A stretch of 64,000 nt of DNA, taken from G963676095 sp963676095. Lineage in GTDB: Bacteria; Bacteroidota; Bacteroidia; Bacteroidales; Prolixibacteraceae. The number at the start of each line of letters is the position of its first letter. Within the stretch, counting starts at the first letter, position 1. The notes beneath the pieces are model-generated. The model was not told where the DNA came from. It worked only from the letters and a program-made list of their open reading frames with translations, and did no database searches. This document shows, in pieces, positions 36,489-46,086 of the stretch. A program made the position numbers and the translations under genes. The DNA lies in assembly GCA_963676095.1 (NCBI GenBank), contig OY781040.1, positions 620,001-684,000 on the forward strand, given 5' to 3'.

Positions 36489-37529
36489 ATGATGGACAAA
36501 TCTTTTTATCTATTAATTATTGAGGTTGCTCTTTTAGTCAGCTGTAGCAATAAACAAAACCAGGGCATACATAACGAGACAGACAAAGCAATCCTGGTAA
36601 AAACAGAAAACATTCAGGATTTTGCATTCAAAACAACACTGGAATACAGCGGGGAGATTGAACCGGTGCTCTCGGTACCGTTAAGTTTTCAATTACCGGG
36701 AACGGTCAGTAAAATCTATGTTGACGAAGGCGATCCGGTAAAAAAAGGACAAATCCTGTCCGTATTGGATAAAACCTCCTATCAAAGCTCGTACGACGCT
36801 GCAGTTGCCAAACAAACACAGGCGCAGGACGCCTACAACCGGCTAAAAAAAGTACATGATAACGGGAGCCTTCCGGATATCAAATGGGAAGAAGCCAAAG
36901 CAAACCTGGAACAAGCCGTCTCTACTGCTAAAATTGCAAAAAAGAACCTGGATAACTGCACAATTATCTCTCCCCTGTCTGGTTTTGTAGGGATGAGAAA
37001 GCTGGAAATCGGTTCCACTACAACACCTGGAATTACTGTTTTCAATATAATCTCGGTAGAAAAGATCTATGCCCGGATTTCAGTTCCTGAGAACGAAATC
37101 AACAAAATAAAAAAAGGATTGGTTGCATCCGTGACATTTCCTGCTTTAGGGGAAGCAACATTCAGTGGAACAGTCGAAAAGATCGACGTTGAAGCAAATA
37201 ATATTTCGAAAACTTACGAAGTGAAACTCCTCATGAACAACAAAAATCTCGAAATAAAACCAGGGATGGTCTGTAATATAAACTTATCGATAAGTCAGGA
37301 AGAAACAGGTTTGTTAGTCCCGGTAAAGGCCGTTATGGAAGACGAGAACCATAACAATTATGTCTTTGTTGCCGATACGCAAAGTAATACAGCCAAAAGA
37401 CAGGAGGTAAAAACGGGTGGGATAATCAACAACCGTCTCTCCATCCTATCAGGTCTTAATCCAGGAGAAACGTTGATCATCGAGGGCCAGCAGAAACTAC
37501 TTGACGGAAACAAGATCAGAGTTGAATAA
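36489..37529 (+). CDS. RND efflux periplasmic adaptor (HlyD/AcrA-type lipoprotein)
   Basis: This 346-residue protein has a lipoprotein signal (IEVALLVSCS, Cys as lipidation site). The barrel-sandwich/lipoyl segment (PVKKGQILSVLDKTSYQSSY), a short alpha-hairpin (AQDAYNRLKKVHDNGSLPD ... EEAKANLEQA), the second lipoyl half (IISPLSGFVGMRKLEIGS) and beta-barrel and membrane-proximal domains follow. It would connect the inner-membrane pump to the TolC-like channel encoded downstream. Starts at 36489 and 36492 are equivalent. Confidence 0.92.
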   Translation: MMDKSFYLLIIEVALLVSCSNKQNQGIHNETDKAILVKTENIQDFAFKTTLEYSGEIEPVLSVPLSFQLPGTVSKIYVDEGDPVKKGQILSVLDKTSYQSSYDAAVAKQTQAQDAYNRLKKVHDNGSLPDIKWEEAKANLEQAVSTAKIAKKNLDNCTIISPLSGFVGMRKLEIGSTTTPGITVFNIISVEKIYARISVPENEINKIKKGLVASVTFPALGEATFSGTVEKIDVEANNISKTYEVKLLMNNKNLEIKPGMVCNINLSISQEETGLLVPVKAVMEDENHNNYVFVADTQSNTAKRQEVKTGGIINNRLSILSGLNPGETLIIEGQQKLLDGNKIRVE

Positions 37530-37721
37530 GCAGAAGAAATAATCAAAAAAAGACAAATAAAGAGCGCCATGAAACAAACAAATACATTTAACAGAAATAA
37601 TGTTGGGAAAACCTATAAACATTTCCTTCTCCAATTTTTACAACCCTATCATTTTGAATTCAATAAAAATTTAGAAGAAAGCCTCGCTCTATAGTACTAT
37701 CTTTTTGAAAAAATAGCTGTG

Positions 37722-40700
37722 ATGAACAAAAAAACAAATATCATTGAGGGGGCCATGAAAAACAAGCAGATCGTCATTGCATTCGTGCTGTTAATGATGA
37801 TCGTGGGAATAGTTGGCCTGATTAAAATGCCCCGGCGGGAATATCCCGTGTTTACAGTCCGGCAGGGAATTATCGTGGGAGTATATCCCGGAGCGACCTC
37901 GCTGGAAGTGGAAGAGCAGATGACCAAGGTCGTCGAAAATTATGTTTTCGGATATGAAGAAATCGACAAGAAAAAGACACATTCCGTCTCCAAAGAGGGA
38001 ATGATGTATATTTATGTCGAATTAAACAAGAATGTTCATAACTCCGACCAGGTATGGTCCAAACTGAGGCACGGCCTCGCCGAATTAAAAAGCCAGCTTC
38101 CTTCCGGAGTGCTGGCGCTCGTTGGGAACAATGACTTCGGGGATACCTCAGCCTTGCTGATCACGCTATCATCCGAGAAAAAATCATACAGGCAACTGGA
38201 GGATATCATAAAAAGCATGGAGGCAAACATCCGGAAAATCAGTTCCGTCTCGAAAATCAAAAGATATGGTACCCAACAGGAAGAAATCAACGTTTATATA
38301 CAAAAAGACAAATTAAACGAGTACCACATTGATCCCATGACGATCCTTGGGGTATTCAAACTTCAGGAATCGCTAAAATATTCGGGAGAACTGGATAATG
38401 GCGACTTGATCCTTCCTGTCCATCTCCCGCCGCACTTCAACTCGGAAGAAGAGATCATGGACCAGATCATTTATTCCGATCCTCAGGGCAATAATGTCCG
38501 GCTAAAAGATGTGGCCCGGATTGAACGGAAATACGAGGACCCGGACAGTTTCATCAGGAACAACGGAAATAATGCCTTGTTGCTTTCTCTGGAAATGCAG
38601 AAAGGGCATAACATTGTACAATTCGGAGATGAGGTCAAGAAAACGTTAAAGGAATTCCAGAACAGGACAGATAAAGATGTGCAGATTAACATCATTTCCG
38701 ACCTTCCCGACGTTGTATATCACTCGATTTCCCATTTCATGCTAGAGTTCCTGATCGCGATTATTGCCGTAATCATCGTGACCATGTTCCTGCTTCCTCT
38801 TAGGATCGCTACAGTAGCAGGAGTGACAATACCCGTATCCATCCTCATTACAATCGGGATCATGCAACTTGTGGGTATTGACCTGCAGATCGTATCACTT
38901 GCCGGATTAATTGTTGTCTTGGGGATGGTTGTAGATAATGCAATCGTAGTCATCGACAATCATATCGAAAAACTTGACGAAGGGCTTCGTCCCTGGGAAG
39001 CTGCATGGAAAGCTGCAACTGAGTTATTCATACCTGTACTGTCGGCCACCGCTGCCATTATCACCGCATTTTTTCCATTAATGCTATACATGACAGGAAT
39101 GGCGGGAGACTTCGTGGGGAGCTTTCCGATCACCATAGCCATTGCTCTGGCTGTATCCATGCTTGTTGCTGTTTTCCTGGTTCCTTTCATGTGTTATGTG
39201 TTCATAAAAAAGGGATTACATAAAAAAGAAGACAGTCAGGGAGCCAAACCCAAAGGACAATTTCTTGATCATGTACAGACAAAATACAATTCCATGCTTG
39301 AATGGACATTCAGGCACAGCAAAATCACTATCCTGTCCGGAATACTATTTTTCATTCTCGGTATTCTGCTTTTCAGCACAGTTGATCAGAAACTGTTCCC
39401 GGCTATGGAAAGAAAACAGTTCCCTGTTGAAATTTATCTCCCGGAAGGTTCTTCGCTCGATAAAACAGAAAGGATTGTCGATTCCCTTAGTAACATTCTC
39501 CGAAAAGATCCCCGCGTAACCAACGTAGCCAGCTTTATCGGAACTTCATCTCCCCGTTTCACCGATCTGTATGCCCCGCAGCTTCCGTCCAAAAACTTCG
39601 GACAGCTAATGGTCAACACGGTTTCGGAAGATGCAACAATCCAAATTCTCGACGAATACTCTAAGAAATACAGGAATGCATTCCCTGAGGCAAACATTAA
39701 ATGGAGACAACTCGCCCTTGAGGATTTCGATTCCCCGATTGAGGTCAGAATCTCCGGGGACAGCATTCCTGAACTCAAGGAAATCGCAGCGAAAATTGAA
39801 AGAATAATAACAGCCAACCCGTTCACGGCATATGTCCGTAGCGACTGGGGAGAAAAGCGGAAAGGCATTGATATCGAAATCGATAAAAACAAGGCCAACC
39901 AATTGGGATATGCAAAAACCCTTGTTGCCGCTTCATTAATGACTTCACTTGAAGGACTCCCGCTTACAACAGTCTGGGAAGGGGATCACCCGGTACAGGT
40001 AAAACTGATCAGGGAAAAAAAACAGAGAGATAACATTAACGATCTGGAAAACCAGTACATTTCATCGCCGCTAACGATGGAATCCCTGCCCATACGATCT
40101 ATCGCGGCAGTGAAACCGGAATGGGATGAAGGCATAATCGCCAGAAGGAACGGGGTGCGTACCATCACGATCAAGTCGGAACTGAAAAGGAATATCATTC
40201 CATCAAATGTCTTCAATCAGATTGAACCGGAAATTAAAAAACTTGAACTGCCAAAAGGCTATTTCATTACCTATGGAGGAGATCAGGATGCAACAGCTGA
40301 AAATATGCCTCCGCTGATTTATTCATTATTAACCAGCATAATACTGATCTTCTTGATCCTGATAATCGAATTTAAAACATCCAGAAGGGCGCTGCTCATC
40401 ATGTCTACCATGCCCATGAGTTTTCTGGGGGCTGCACTCGGTCTGGTGCTTACGGGTTACCCATTTGGGATGACCGCATTTATCGGGGTCATTGGTCTTG
40501 TTGGAATCGTCGTAAGAAACGGCATCATCTTAATCGATCACGCCATGCACCTGGTTACAAAAGAAGGATTTACCTATAAGGAAGCGGCCATTGCAGCAGG
40601 AAAAAGAAGAATGCGTCCGATCTTTCTGACAGCCATGGCTGCTGCTATGGGAGTTGTTCCTATGATCATCAGCCGCTCACCGCTTTGGGGACCATTGGGC

Positions 40701-40826
40701 GCAGTGATCTGCTTTGGACTGATTGTCGGCATGGTTCTGACATTACTGATTTTACCTGTCCTTTACTGGAAAGTCTCAGGCAATGGGCCTTTAAGGGAAG
40801 AACGACCATCTGAAATTAACAGTTAA
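37722..40826 (+). CDS. RND family multidrug efflux permease (AcrB-like)
   Basis: This protein of about 1034 residues starts at ATG 37722. It has the RND layout: one N-terminal helix (QIVIAFVLLMMIVGIVGLI), a large periplasmic domain, six helices including GLIVVLGMVVDNAIVVIDNHI (proton-relay Asp and helix 4 pattern), a second periplasmic domain and six more helices (FGMTAFIGVIGLVGIVVRNG). It is proton-driven and exports substrates across the envelope with the adjacent adaptor and TolC. A gap of about 190 nt separates it from the adaptor; a 41-codon frame there (37569) has no recognised features. Confidence 0.94.
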   Translation: MNKKTNIIEGAMKNKQIVIAFVLLMMIVGIVGLIKMPRREYPVFTVRQGIIVGVYPGATSLEVEEQMTKVVENYVFGYEEIDKKKTHSVSKEGMMYIYVELNKNVHNSDQVWSKLRHGLAELKSQLPSGVLALVGNNDFGDTSALLITLSSEKKSYRQLEDIIKSMEANIRKISSVSKIKRYGTQQEEINVYIQKDKLNEYHIDPMTILGVFKLQESLKYSGELDNGDLILPVHLPPHFNSEEEIMDQIIYSDPQGNNVRLKDVARIERKYEDPDSFIRNNGNNALLLSLEMQKGHNIVQFGDEVKKTLKEFQNRTDKDVQINIISDLPDVVYHSISHFMLEFLIAIIAVIIVTMFLLPLRIATVAGVTIPVSILITIGIMQLVGIDLQIVSLAGLIVVLGMVVDNAIVVIDNHIEKLDEGLRPWEAAWKAATELFIPVLSATAAIITAFFPLMLYMTGMAGDFVGSFPITIAIALAVSMLVAVFLVPFMCYVFIKKGLHKKEDSQGAKPKGQFLDHVQTKYNSMLEWTFRHSKITILSGILFFILGILLFSTVDQKLFPAMERKQFPVEIYLPEGSSLDKTERIVDSLSNILRKDPRVTNVASFIGTSSPRFTDLYAPQLPSKNFGQLMVNTVSEDATIQILDEYSKKYRNAFPEANIKWRQLALEDFDSPIEVRISGDSIPELKEIAAKIERIITANPFTAYVRSDWGEKRKGIDIEIDKNKANQLGYAKTLVAASLMTSLEGLPLTTVWEGDHPVQVKLIREKKQRDNINDLENQYISSPLTMESLPIRSIAAVKPEWDEGIIARRNGVRTITIKSELKRNIIPSNVFNQIEPEIKKLELPKGYFITYGGDQDATAENMPPLIYSLLTSIILIFLILIIEFKTSRRALLIMSTMPMSFLGAALGLVLTGYPFGMTAFIGVIGLVGIVVRNGIILIDHAMHLVTKEGFTYKEAAIAAGKRRMRPIFLTAMAAAMGVVPMIISRSPLWGPLGAVICFGLIVGMVLTLLILPVLYWKVSGNGPLREERPSEINS

Positions 40827-40833
40827 AAATCCA

Positions 40834-40867
40834 GGATACGGGCCCGGCTATTTGCCAGGCCCGATCC
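40834..40867 (+). other. Stem-loop between the RND pump and TolC genes
   Basis: GGAT-A-CGGGCC-C-GGC / GCC-A-GGCCCG-ATCC forms a long hairpin with a 5-nt TATTT loop and small bulges, 8 nt after the pump stop. No U-tract follows, so it is more likely an intra-operon RNA stabiliser or processing site than a terminator. Confidence 0.55.
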
Positions 40868-40906
40868 GGAACAAAAAGCTTTCTGAATTAAAAATATCAA
40901 AGAATA

Positions 40907-42175
40907 ATGAAGCGAAATATAATATTACTGTTGCTTTGTGGCATGCCGGTTTTTCACCTGTCGGCACAAATCCTGTCGCTTGATTCCTGCAAACACTACG
41001 CGCTGGAACATAACAAACAAATAAAAACAGCAAAAATGAACGTAGAGGCATCAGACGAAGAAATAAAAAATATACGTACAAACTTTTTTCCAAAAGTCAG
41101 CGTACAGGCTATCGCTTTTCGCTCAAGCGATTATCTGCTAAACATAAAAGCGCTGGATATAAAAACACTGGACTATTTAAATACAGGAATGGCCACTGCC
41201 ATCCAGCCCGTTTACATGGGAGGCAAGATCCGGACAGGCTATGAACTGGGCAAGCTCGGAAAAGACGTCAGCGAAAAACAGCTTTCACTCAGGACTGAAG
41301 ATGTTATTGTAAAAACAGAGGAATATTACTGGACCCTGGTCTCCTTGAATGCCAAGAGAAGAACACTGGATAGTTATGAAAAGATGCTGAACAGCCTGCT
41401 CCGCGATGTAAAAGTATCCTACGAAGCAGGCCTGACCGAAAAAAGCGACTTATTAAAGGTAGAGATGCAGTTAAGTCAGGTTGCGGCAAACAGACTTGAA
41501 CTGGAAAATGGGATTACCATAACGGAAATGGCACTCTGTCAACATATCGGCATTGATTATAGAGGGCATATAGCCTTGCAGGATACGATTTTTACTTCGA
41601 TCCCACCCCAGACATTTTTTCAGGAACCGGAACAAGCCACCAAGGAACGTATTGAATATAAGTTACTTAATAAAGCAATAGACGCAGAAGTACTACAAAA
41701 AAAGCTGGATCGTGCAGAATACCTTCCTCAACTGTCAGTCGGGGCCGCAGCCCAATACCTGGATGTAGCAGATCAGGACAATACGTTCGGGCTGGCATTT
41801 GCAACGTTATCCATCCCTATCTCCGATTGGTGGGGCGGTTCCCATAAGCTAAAAGAACAAGAATTAAAAATAGATATTGCAAAAACGAACAGGGAAGATA
41901 AAATGGAAAAGCTCAGGTTGCAAGTAGAAAAGGCTTACCAGCAACTGACAGAAAGTTATCAGCAAATTAACGTTGCAGGTACAACCCTGAACCAAGCGCA
42001 GGAACACCTCAATGTAGTTACCGACAACTGGAAAGCAGGGATCATGTCGACCTCCGATTTACTGGAGGCTCAGGCTAAATACCAGGAATCCAGGGACAAA
42101 CTGGTCGATGCCCAAAGCACTTACCAAATTAGACAAACCTATTATTTACAGGCAATTGCCGCTCTTAAATATTAA
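40907..42175 (+). CDS. TolC-like outer-membrane channel of the RND system
   Basis: This 422-residue protein has a signal peptide (MKRNIILLLLCGMPVFHLSA) and the outer-membrane-efflux-protein pattern: LSLDSCKHYALEHNKQIKTA, long heptad-rich helices, and a second repeat with KAGIMSTSDLLEAQAKYQES. It completes the tripartite pump with the adaptor and permease upstream. It is shorter than E. coli TolC, as is usual for Bacteroidota members. Confidence 0.9.
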   Translation: MKRNIILLLLCGMPVFHLSAQILSLDSCKHYALEHNKQIKTAKMNVEASDEEIKNIRTNFFPKVSVQAIAFRSSDYLLNIKALDIKTLDYLNTGMATAIQPVYMGGKIRTGYELGKLGKDVSEKQLSLRTEDVIVKTEEYYWTLVSLNAKRRTLDSYEKMLNSLLRDVKVSYEAGLTEKSDLLKVEMQLSQVAANRLELENGITITEMALCQHIGIDYRGHIALQDTIFTSIPPQTFFQEPEQATKERIEYKLLNKAIDAEVLQKKLDRAEYLPQLSVGAAAQYLDVADQDNTFGLAFATLSIPISDWWGGSHKLKEQELKIDIAKTNREDKMEKLRLQVEKAYQQLTESYQQINVAGTTLNQAQEHLNVVTDNWKAGIMSTSDLLEAQAKYQESRDKLVDAQSTYQIRQTYYLQAIAALKY

Positions 42176-42177
42176 TT

Positions 42178-42214
42178 TTTTCCCCGTCACGGCATAACCC
42201 TGGGGCGGGGAAAA
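42178..42214. other. Symmetric stem-loop after the RND operon
   Basis: TTTTCCCCG at 42178-42186 pairs perfectly with CGGGGAAAA at 42206-42214 across a 19-nt loop. It lies directly after the TolC stop. The T-run precedes and the A-run follows the stem, the reverse of a canonical terminator, so termination is possible but not certain. Confidence 0.4.
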
Positions 42215-42292
42215 TTCAATACATCTTTCAACATTCCTGATACTCTTTATAAACAGAAACAATATAAATACAGAACACTAAAAACAATAGCC

Positions 42293-42499
42293 ATGATTAA
42301 AGAACAAATTGGAATTAATGCCGGAAAAATCTGGCAATTCCTGGACAAGAACGGAGAAAGCAGTATATCGGAAATCAAAAAATCACTTTTATTAAAAAGC
42401 AGCGAAGTTAGAATGGCCCTTGGATGGCTTGCCAGGGAGAACAAAGTTTTCTTTTATAATGAGGATAAAAACAATCTCCGGATCATTCTTCTATACTGA
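42293..42499 (+). CDS. Small winged-helix protein (DUF2582-like)
   Basis: This 68-residue protein is a single winged helix-turn-helix: IWQFLDKNGESSISEIKKSL, then SSEVRMALGWLARENKVFFY with the wing strand at the end. It belongs to the small DUF2582-type winged-helix family common in Bacteroidota, with no other domain. It probably binds DNA; its target is unknown. It stands alone between the RND operon and the patatin gene, 93 nt after the stem-loop. Confidence 0.8.
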   Translation: MIKEQIGINAGKIWQFLDKNGESSISEIKKSLLLKSSEVRMALGWLARENKVFFYNEDKNNLRIILLY

Positions 42500-42599
42500 T
42501 TTTGTGATAATATTTGATATAAACAGTTAAATTTTAAAATCCGATAGCCATCTGTAACTTACTTTTTAATAAATTTCAGAGATTAAACCAGAGTAATAT

Positions 42600-44825
42600 A
42601 TGATCTTACATTCTTCCAGGATCTTTTTCCTGTGTATCCTGTTCCTGATCATCTTAATCAGCCGGCAGGCGGAAGCTAAGGATGTGCAGGACACTGTCCG
42701 GCATTACAAAGTGGCGCTGGTGCTAAGTGGCGGAGGTGCAAAAGGATTCGCACACATAGGTGTTCTTAAAGTCCTGGAAAAGGAAGGAATACCGATTGAT
42801 CTAATTGTCGGGACCAGTATGGGCAGTCTGATAGGGGGAATTTACGCGATCGGCTACAGTGCGGATGAAATTGAAAAAATGGTCAAAGCGCAGGATTGGT
42901 CAAACATCCTCTCAGATGATGTTCCCAGGCTTTTTCTGTCAAAAAACGATCAGGAAATCCGGCAGCGGTATTTAATCTCACTGCCTTATAATGCAAAAAA
43001 AACATTAACCCTCCCGCTTGGGGTCATCAAGGGGCAAAATGTTTTAAACCTGCTCTGCGGTCTGGCAGGAAATGTTCCGGAACATGCAGACTTCTCCCAA
43101 TTTCCGATCCCGTTTGCATGTGTTGCAACCAACCTGGTTACAGGAAAAGAAGTGATCATGAAAGATGGTTTCTTACCTACCGCTATGTTTTCAAGCATGG
43201 CAATCCCTGGAGTATTTGAACCGTCAAAAAGGAATGGAATGCTCCTGGTTGACGGTGGTATTGTAAATAATTTTCCTACAGATGTTGCAAAGGCGATGGG
43301 GGCTGATATTATTATTGGGGTCGATATACAGGGAGGGTTCTATACCCAGAAAGAAATTCAATCAATGAGTGAGATCCTGGGGCAAATGATCAATTTTCTT
43401 GGTATGGAAAAAAATTCGAACAACGGAAACCTGTGCGATCTGGTTATCCGACCTGATATTACAGGATATTCTACCTCAAGCTTTACAGATGAAGCCGCTG
43501 ACACTCTCATCAGGAGAGGAGAAGAAGCAACCATGGCATTACACGAACAACTGGAACAGCTGAAAGCCAAGTATCATTTGCAGCCAAAAGAAAAATCAAG
43601 GAACCTGGTGGCACCGGAGAAATGGGCAATTACAGGATTAAAATTCACCGGGATCCATAATATGAATGAAAATTTCCTGAAAAAAAGGCTTAACCTGCTT
43701 ATTCCGGGACACTATTCCTATAAAGATATAAAAACAGCTATTGATCGCCTTTACGGATATGGAGGATTTGATAAAATATATTTTACACTGACCGATAACC
43801 CGATAGTAAAGGGAAAAATACTGAACCTAAACATTACCAAAGAAAAAGAGTTTTCCCTAAACATAGGATTTAAGGTCAATACGACTGATGCTGCGGCTTT
43901 ATTGCTAAATGTAACACGAAAAAATTATGGCACAACCCTGGGGCTTATTTCTGCAAGTGCCGAATTATCCGCAAATCCGGGAATAAACCTGTTGGCAGAA
44001 ACCAATAAAAATAATCTCCCGGCACTGGGTGTCCAGCTCAAGGGGAAGCGCCAAAATTATGACATTTATGAAGATGGGGATAAAGTCTATAATGCCGATT
44101 TGTATTATGCCTCCGGGTCGATTTATTTATACCAGTCATTCCTGAGAAAATACAACGCAGGATTCGGTATTTCTGAAGAGTATTTCAATGGAGATGTCTT
44201 TTCCAAAAGCAATACTTCTTCTACGGTACTGATAAACAAGACAAACTATTTCAACACCAATGTTTATACCTATTTTTCTCTTGACAATATGGATAACTTT
44301 TATTTTCCGACAAAGGGGACAAACCTGTATGCTGAGTTTTCATCCGATACCGAATCGAAAAATCTAAAACAATTAAGCCCTGCCATCCTTTTTAAAATGA
44401 GAAATGTAATCCCGATTGGAGGAAAAACAGCCTTATTACTAAATCTATATGGGAGGGCTTTATTTCGATCAGACTACCCTGGCATAAAAACCACTTTTAT
44501 CGGGGGTGACTCCTACTCTCAGTATTTCAGCTATCATCTCCCATTCATTGGGCTTCCTCCTGTCACGCTGGCAGACCGATATGTGTTGATCGGCCTTATC
44601 GGGACAAGGATCCAGGTAGCAAAATCCCAGTATATATCAGTTTTAATTAATGGATTGCAACAGGAAAATAAACTGGATGACTGGTGGAATGGACCAAAAA
44701 CGACATTGGGCGGAGGAATTAAGTACTCCATGAAATCAATTGTAGGTCCAATCGATGTTGGACTCGGCTATTCCGGGATGAATAAAGAATTGACTTTCTC
44801 TGCCAACCTGGGCTACTGGTTCTGA
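42600..44825 (+). CDS. Patatin-like phospholipase with POTRA and outer-membrane barrel (PlpD-like)
   Basis: This 741-residue protein has a signal peptide (FFLCILFLIILISRQAEA). The patatin domain at residues 38-320 has the oxyanion loop GGGAKG (44-49), the nucleophile Ser73 in GTSMG and the catalytic Asp in VDGGIVNNFP. A POTRA-like segment follows (ITGLKFTGIHNMNENFLKKR, near residues 345-410), then a BamA/Omp85-like beta-barrel to the C-terminal aromatic residue (NLGYWF). The layout is that of type Vd autotransporters such as PlpD and FplA, which display a phospholipase A at the cell surface. It appears intact and monocistronic. Confidence 0.88.
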   Translation: MILHSSRIFFLCILFLIILISRQAEAKDVQDTVRHYKVALVLSGGGAKGFAHIGVLKVLEKEGIPIDLIVGTSMGSLIGGIYAIGYSADEIEKMVKAQDWSNILSDDVPRLFLSKNDQEIRQRYLISLPYNAKKTLTLPLGVIKGQNVLNLLCGLAGNVPEHADFSQFPIPFACVATNLVTGKEVIMKDGFLPTAMFSSMAIPGVFEPSKRNGMLLVDGGIVNNFPTDVAKAMGADIIIGVDIQGGFYTQKEIQSMSEILGQMINFLGMEKNSNNGNLCDLVIRPDITGYSTSSFTDEAADTLIRRGEEATMALHEQLEQLKAKYHLQPKEKSRNLVAPEKWAITGLKFTGIHNMNENFLKKRLNLLIPGHYSYKDIKTAIDRLYGYGGFDKIYFTLTDNPIVKGKILNLNITKEKEFSLNIGFKVNTTDAAALLLNVTRKNYGTTLGLISASAELSANPGINLLAETNKNNLPALGVQLKGKRQNYDIYEDGDKVYNADLYYASGSIYLYQSFLRKYNAGFGISEEYFNGDVFSKSNTSSTVLINKTNYFNTNVYTYFSLDNMDNFYFPTKGTNLYAEFSSDTESKNLKQLSPAILFKMRNVIPIGGKTALLLNLYGRALFRSDYPGIKTTFIGGDSYSQYFSYHLPFIGLPPVTLADRYVLIGLIGTRIQVAKSQYISVLINGLQQENKLDDWWNGPKTTLGGGIKYSMKSIVGPIDVGLGYSGMNKELTFSANLGYWF

Positions 44826-44931
44826 TAAAAAAAACTGGCATGAAAATAGCTGTGGCGAAGGACATCAAATAACACAAAATCTAAACTTAAAAGTCATAAA
44901 TATTCATCATCTACACTAGATTTCTGAGTTA

Positions 44932-46074
44932 ATGAAGAGAAAGGAACAACTAACAATACATCAGCCCAACCTGAGGCACCGGATTTTATGGTTGCTTAAT
45001 AAATTAGTGTTTAATCTTTTCGCATGGAATATCCTGCTAAGGCTGTTTATGTTCTTAAGCTATCTGGTTAATCCGGAAATAGACATATCCGGAGCTAAAA
45101 TCTTCAGGATAATGTATGAAAATGGGCTGGTCCCGATCTCTATGGCCTCTGTATTGGCATTCAATTCCTGGTTATTTGAAGACGTACTCTTTTACAAATA
45201 CCTGGCAAAAAAAAGTCTTGGTATTCTTTTCCTGTTAAGGCTTATTGTCATATCCCTAATTATTTTACTGGTATTTCTGGTTATTTCGGTATATCATTAC
45301 CAGGGAAAACTGTTTACGGATGCCGGTGAATATTTCGAACTGATGAAATGGTTCTTCTTAAATAAAGCGGCAATTTACCTGTTTACCGTGGGAATACTGA
45401 TCTCTTCATTCGTCAACTTTTTTAAATCGATACGGTTGAAGGTCGGATATGAAATGTTTCACAAGATTATCTCCGGTTATTACCGTACACCCAGAGAGGA
45501 AAACAGGATCTTTATTTTTATCGACCTGATTTCGTCGACAAAATATGCAGAACTTCTTGGGCATCGTAAGTACAGTGCCTTTTTACAGGAATGTTTCAAA
45601 AGCCTGGGTATACTGGAAATAAAATACAGGGCAATGCAATATCAGATTGTAGGAGACGAAGTTGTGCTTACGTGGCCTGCCGACAAGCCTAAAAATTACA
45701 GAAATGCGGTCAATTTCTATTATGAATATATTGCTGAACTAGACAAAAAAAGCCGCTTCTTCAAAAAGGAGTTTGGTATCATTCCAAATTTTACAGCTTC
45801 TATTAATTCGGGAACAATTATGGTATCGGAGGTTGGTACTATAAAAAGCGAAATCGCGTTTCACGGAGATGTTTTAAACACAGCGGCAAGGATACAGAAA
45901 CAGTGCAAATATCACAATAAACAATTACTTGTCACCCCAAATTTTGAAGAGAAATTCAGGGCTGTTTCCGAAGGATACAAAATTGAATGGGTATCCAAAG
46001 ACAAGTTGGTCGGAAAACAAAATCCGGTAGACATTTACTCGATTGAACCTAATGAACCGCGATTGAATGAATGA
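44932..46074 (+). CDS. Membrane-bound class III nucleotide cyclase
   Basis: This 380-residue protein has four N-terminal membrane helices (for example LLFLLRLIVISLIILLVFLV-like third helix, LNKAAIYLFTVGILISSFV fourth). The class III cyclase catalytic domain covers about residues 190-370: metal-binding Asp in IFIFIDLISSTKYAE and in VGDEVVLTW, and FHGDVLNTAARIQ with the conserved Asn and Arg of the transition-state site. Product (cAMP, cGMP or a pyrimidine cyclic nucleotide) cannot be decided by eye. It converges with 12 nt spacing on a gene for an HD-domain protein with a PycTM-like membrane domain, a potential cyclic-nucleotide effector. Confidence 0.85.
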   Translation: MKRKEQLTIHQPNLRHRILWLLNKLVFNLFAWNILLRLFMFLSYLVNPEIDISGAKIFRIMYENGLVPISMASVLAFNSWLFEDVLFYKYLAKKSLGILFLLRLIVISLIILLVFLVISVYHYQGKLFTDAGEYFELMKWFFLNKAAIYLFTVGILISSFVNFFKSIRLKVGYEMFHKIISGYYRTPREENRIFIFIDLISSTKYAELLGHRKYSAFLQECFKSLGILEIKYRAMQYQIVGDEVVLTWPADKPKNYRNAVNFYYEYIAELDKKSRFFKKEFGIIPNFTASINSGTIMVSEVGTIKSEIAFHGDVLNTAARIQKQCKYHNKQLLVTPNFEEKFRAVSEGYKIEWVSKDKLVGKQNPVDIYSIEPNEPRLNE

Positions 46075-46086
46075 ACGAAACTTTAG

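Noticed and set aside
37569..37694. 41-codon frame between the RND adaptor and pump genes
   Set aside because: It starts with ATG and is in a plausible position, but has no signal, helix pattern or known small-protein similarity.
39434..39902. Two overlapping minus-strand frames inside the RND pump gene
   Set aside because: Antisense shadows of strongly conserved pump sequence; no independent start context.
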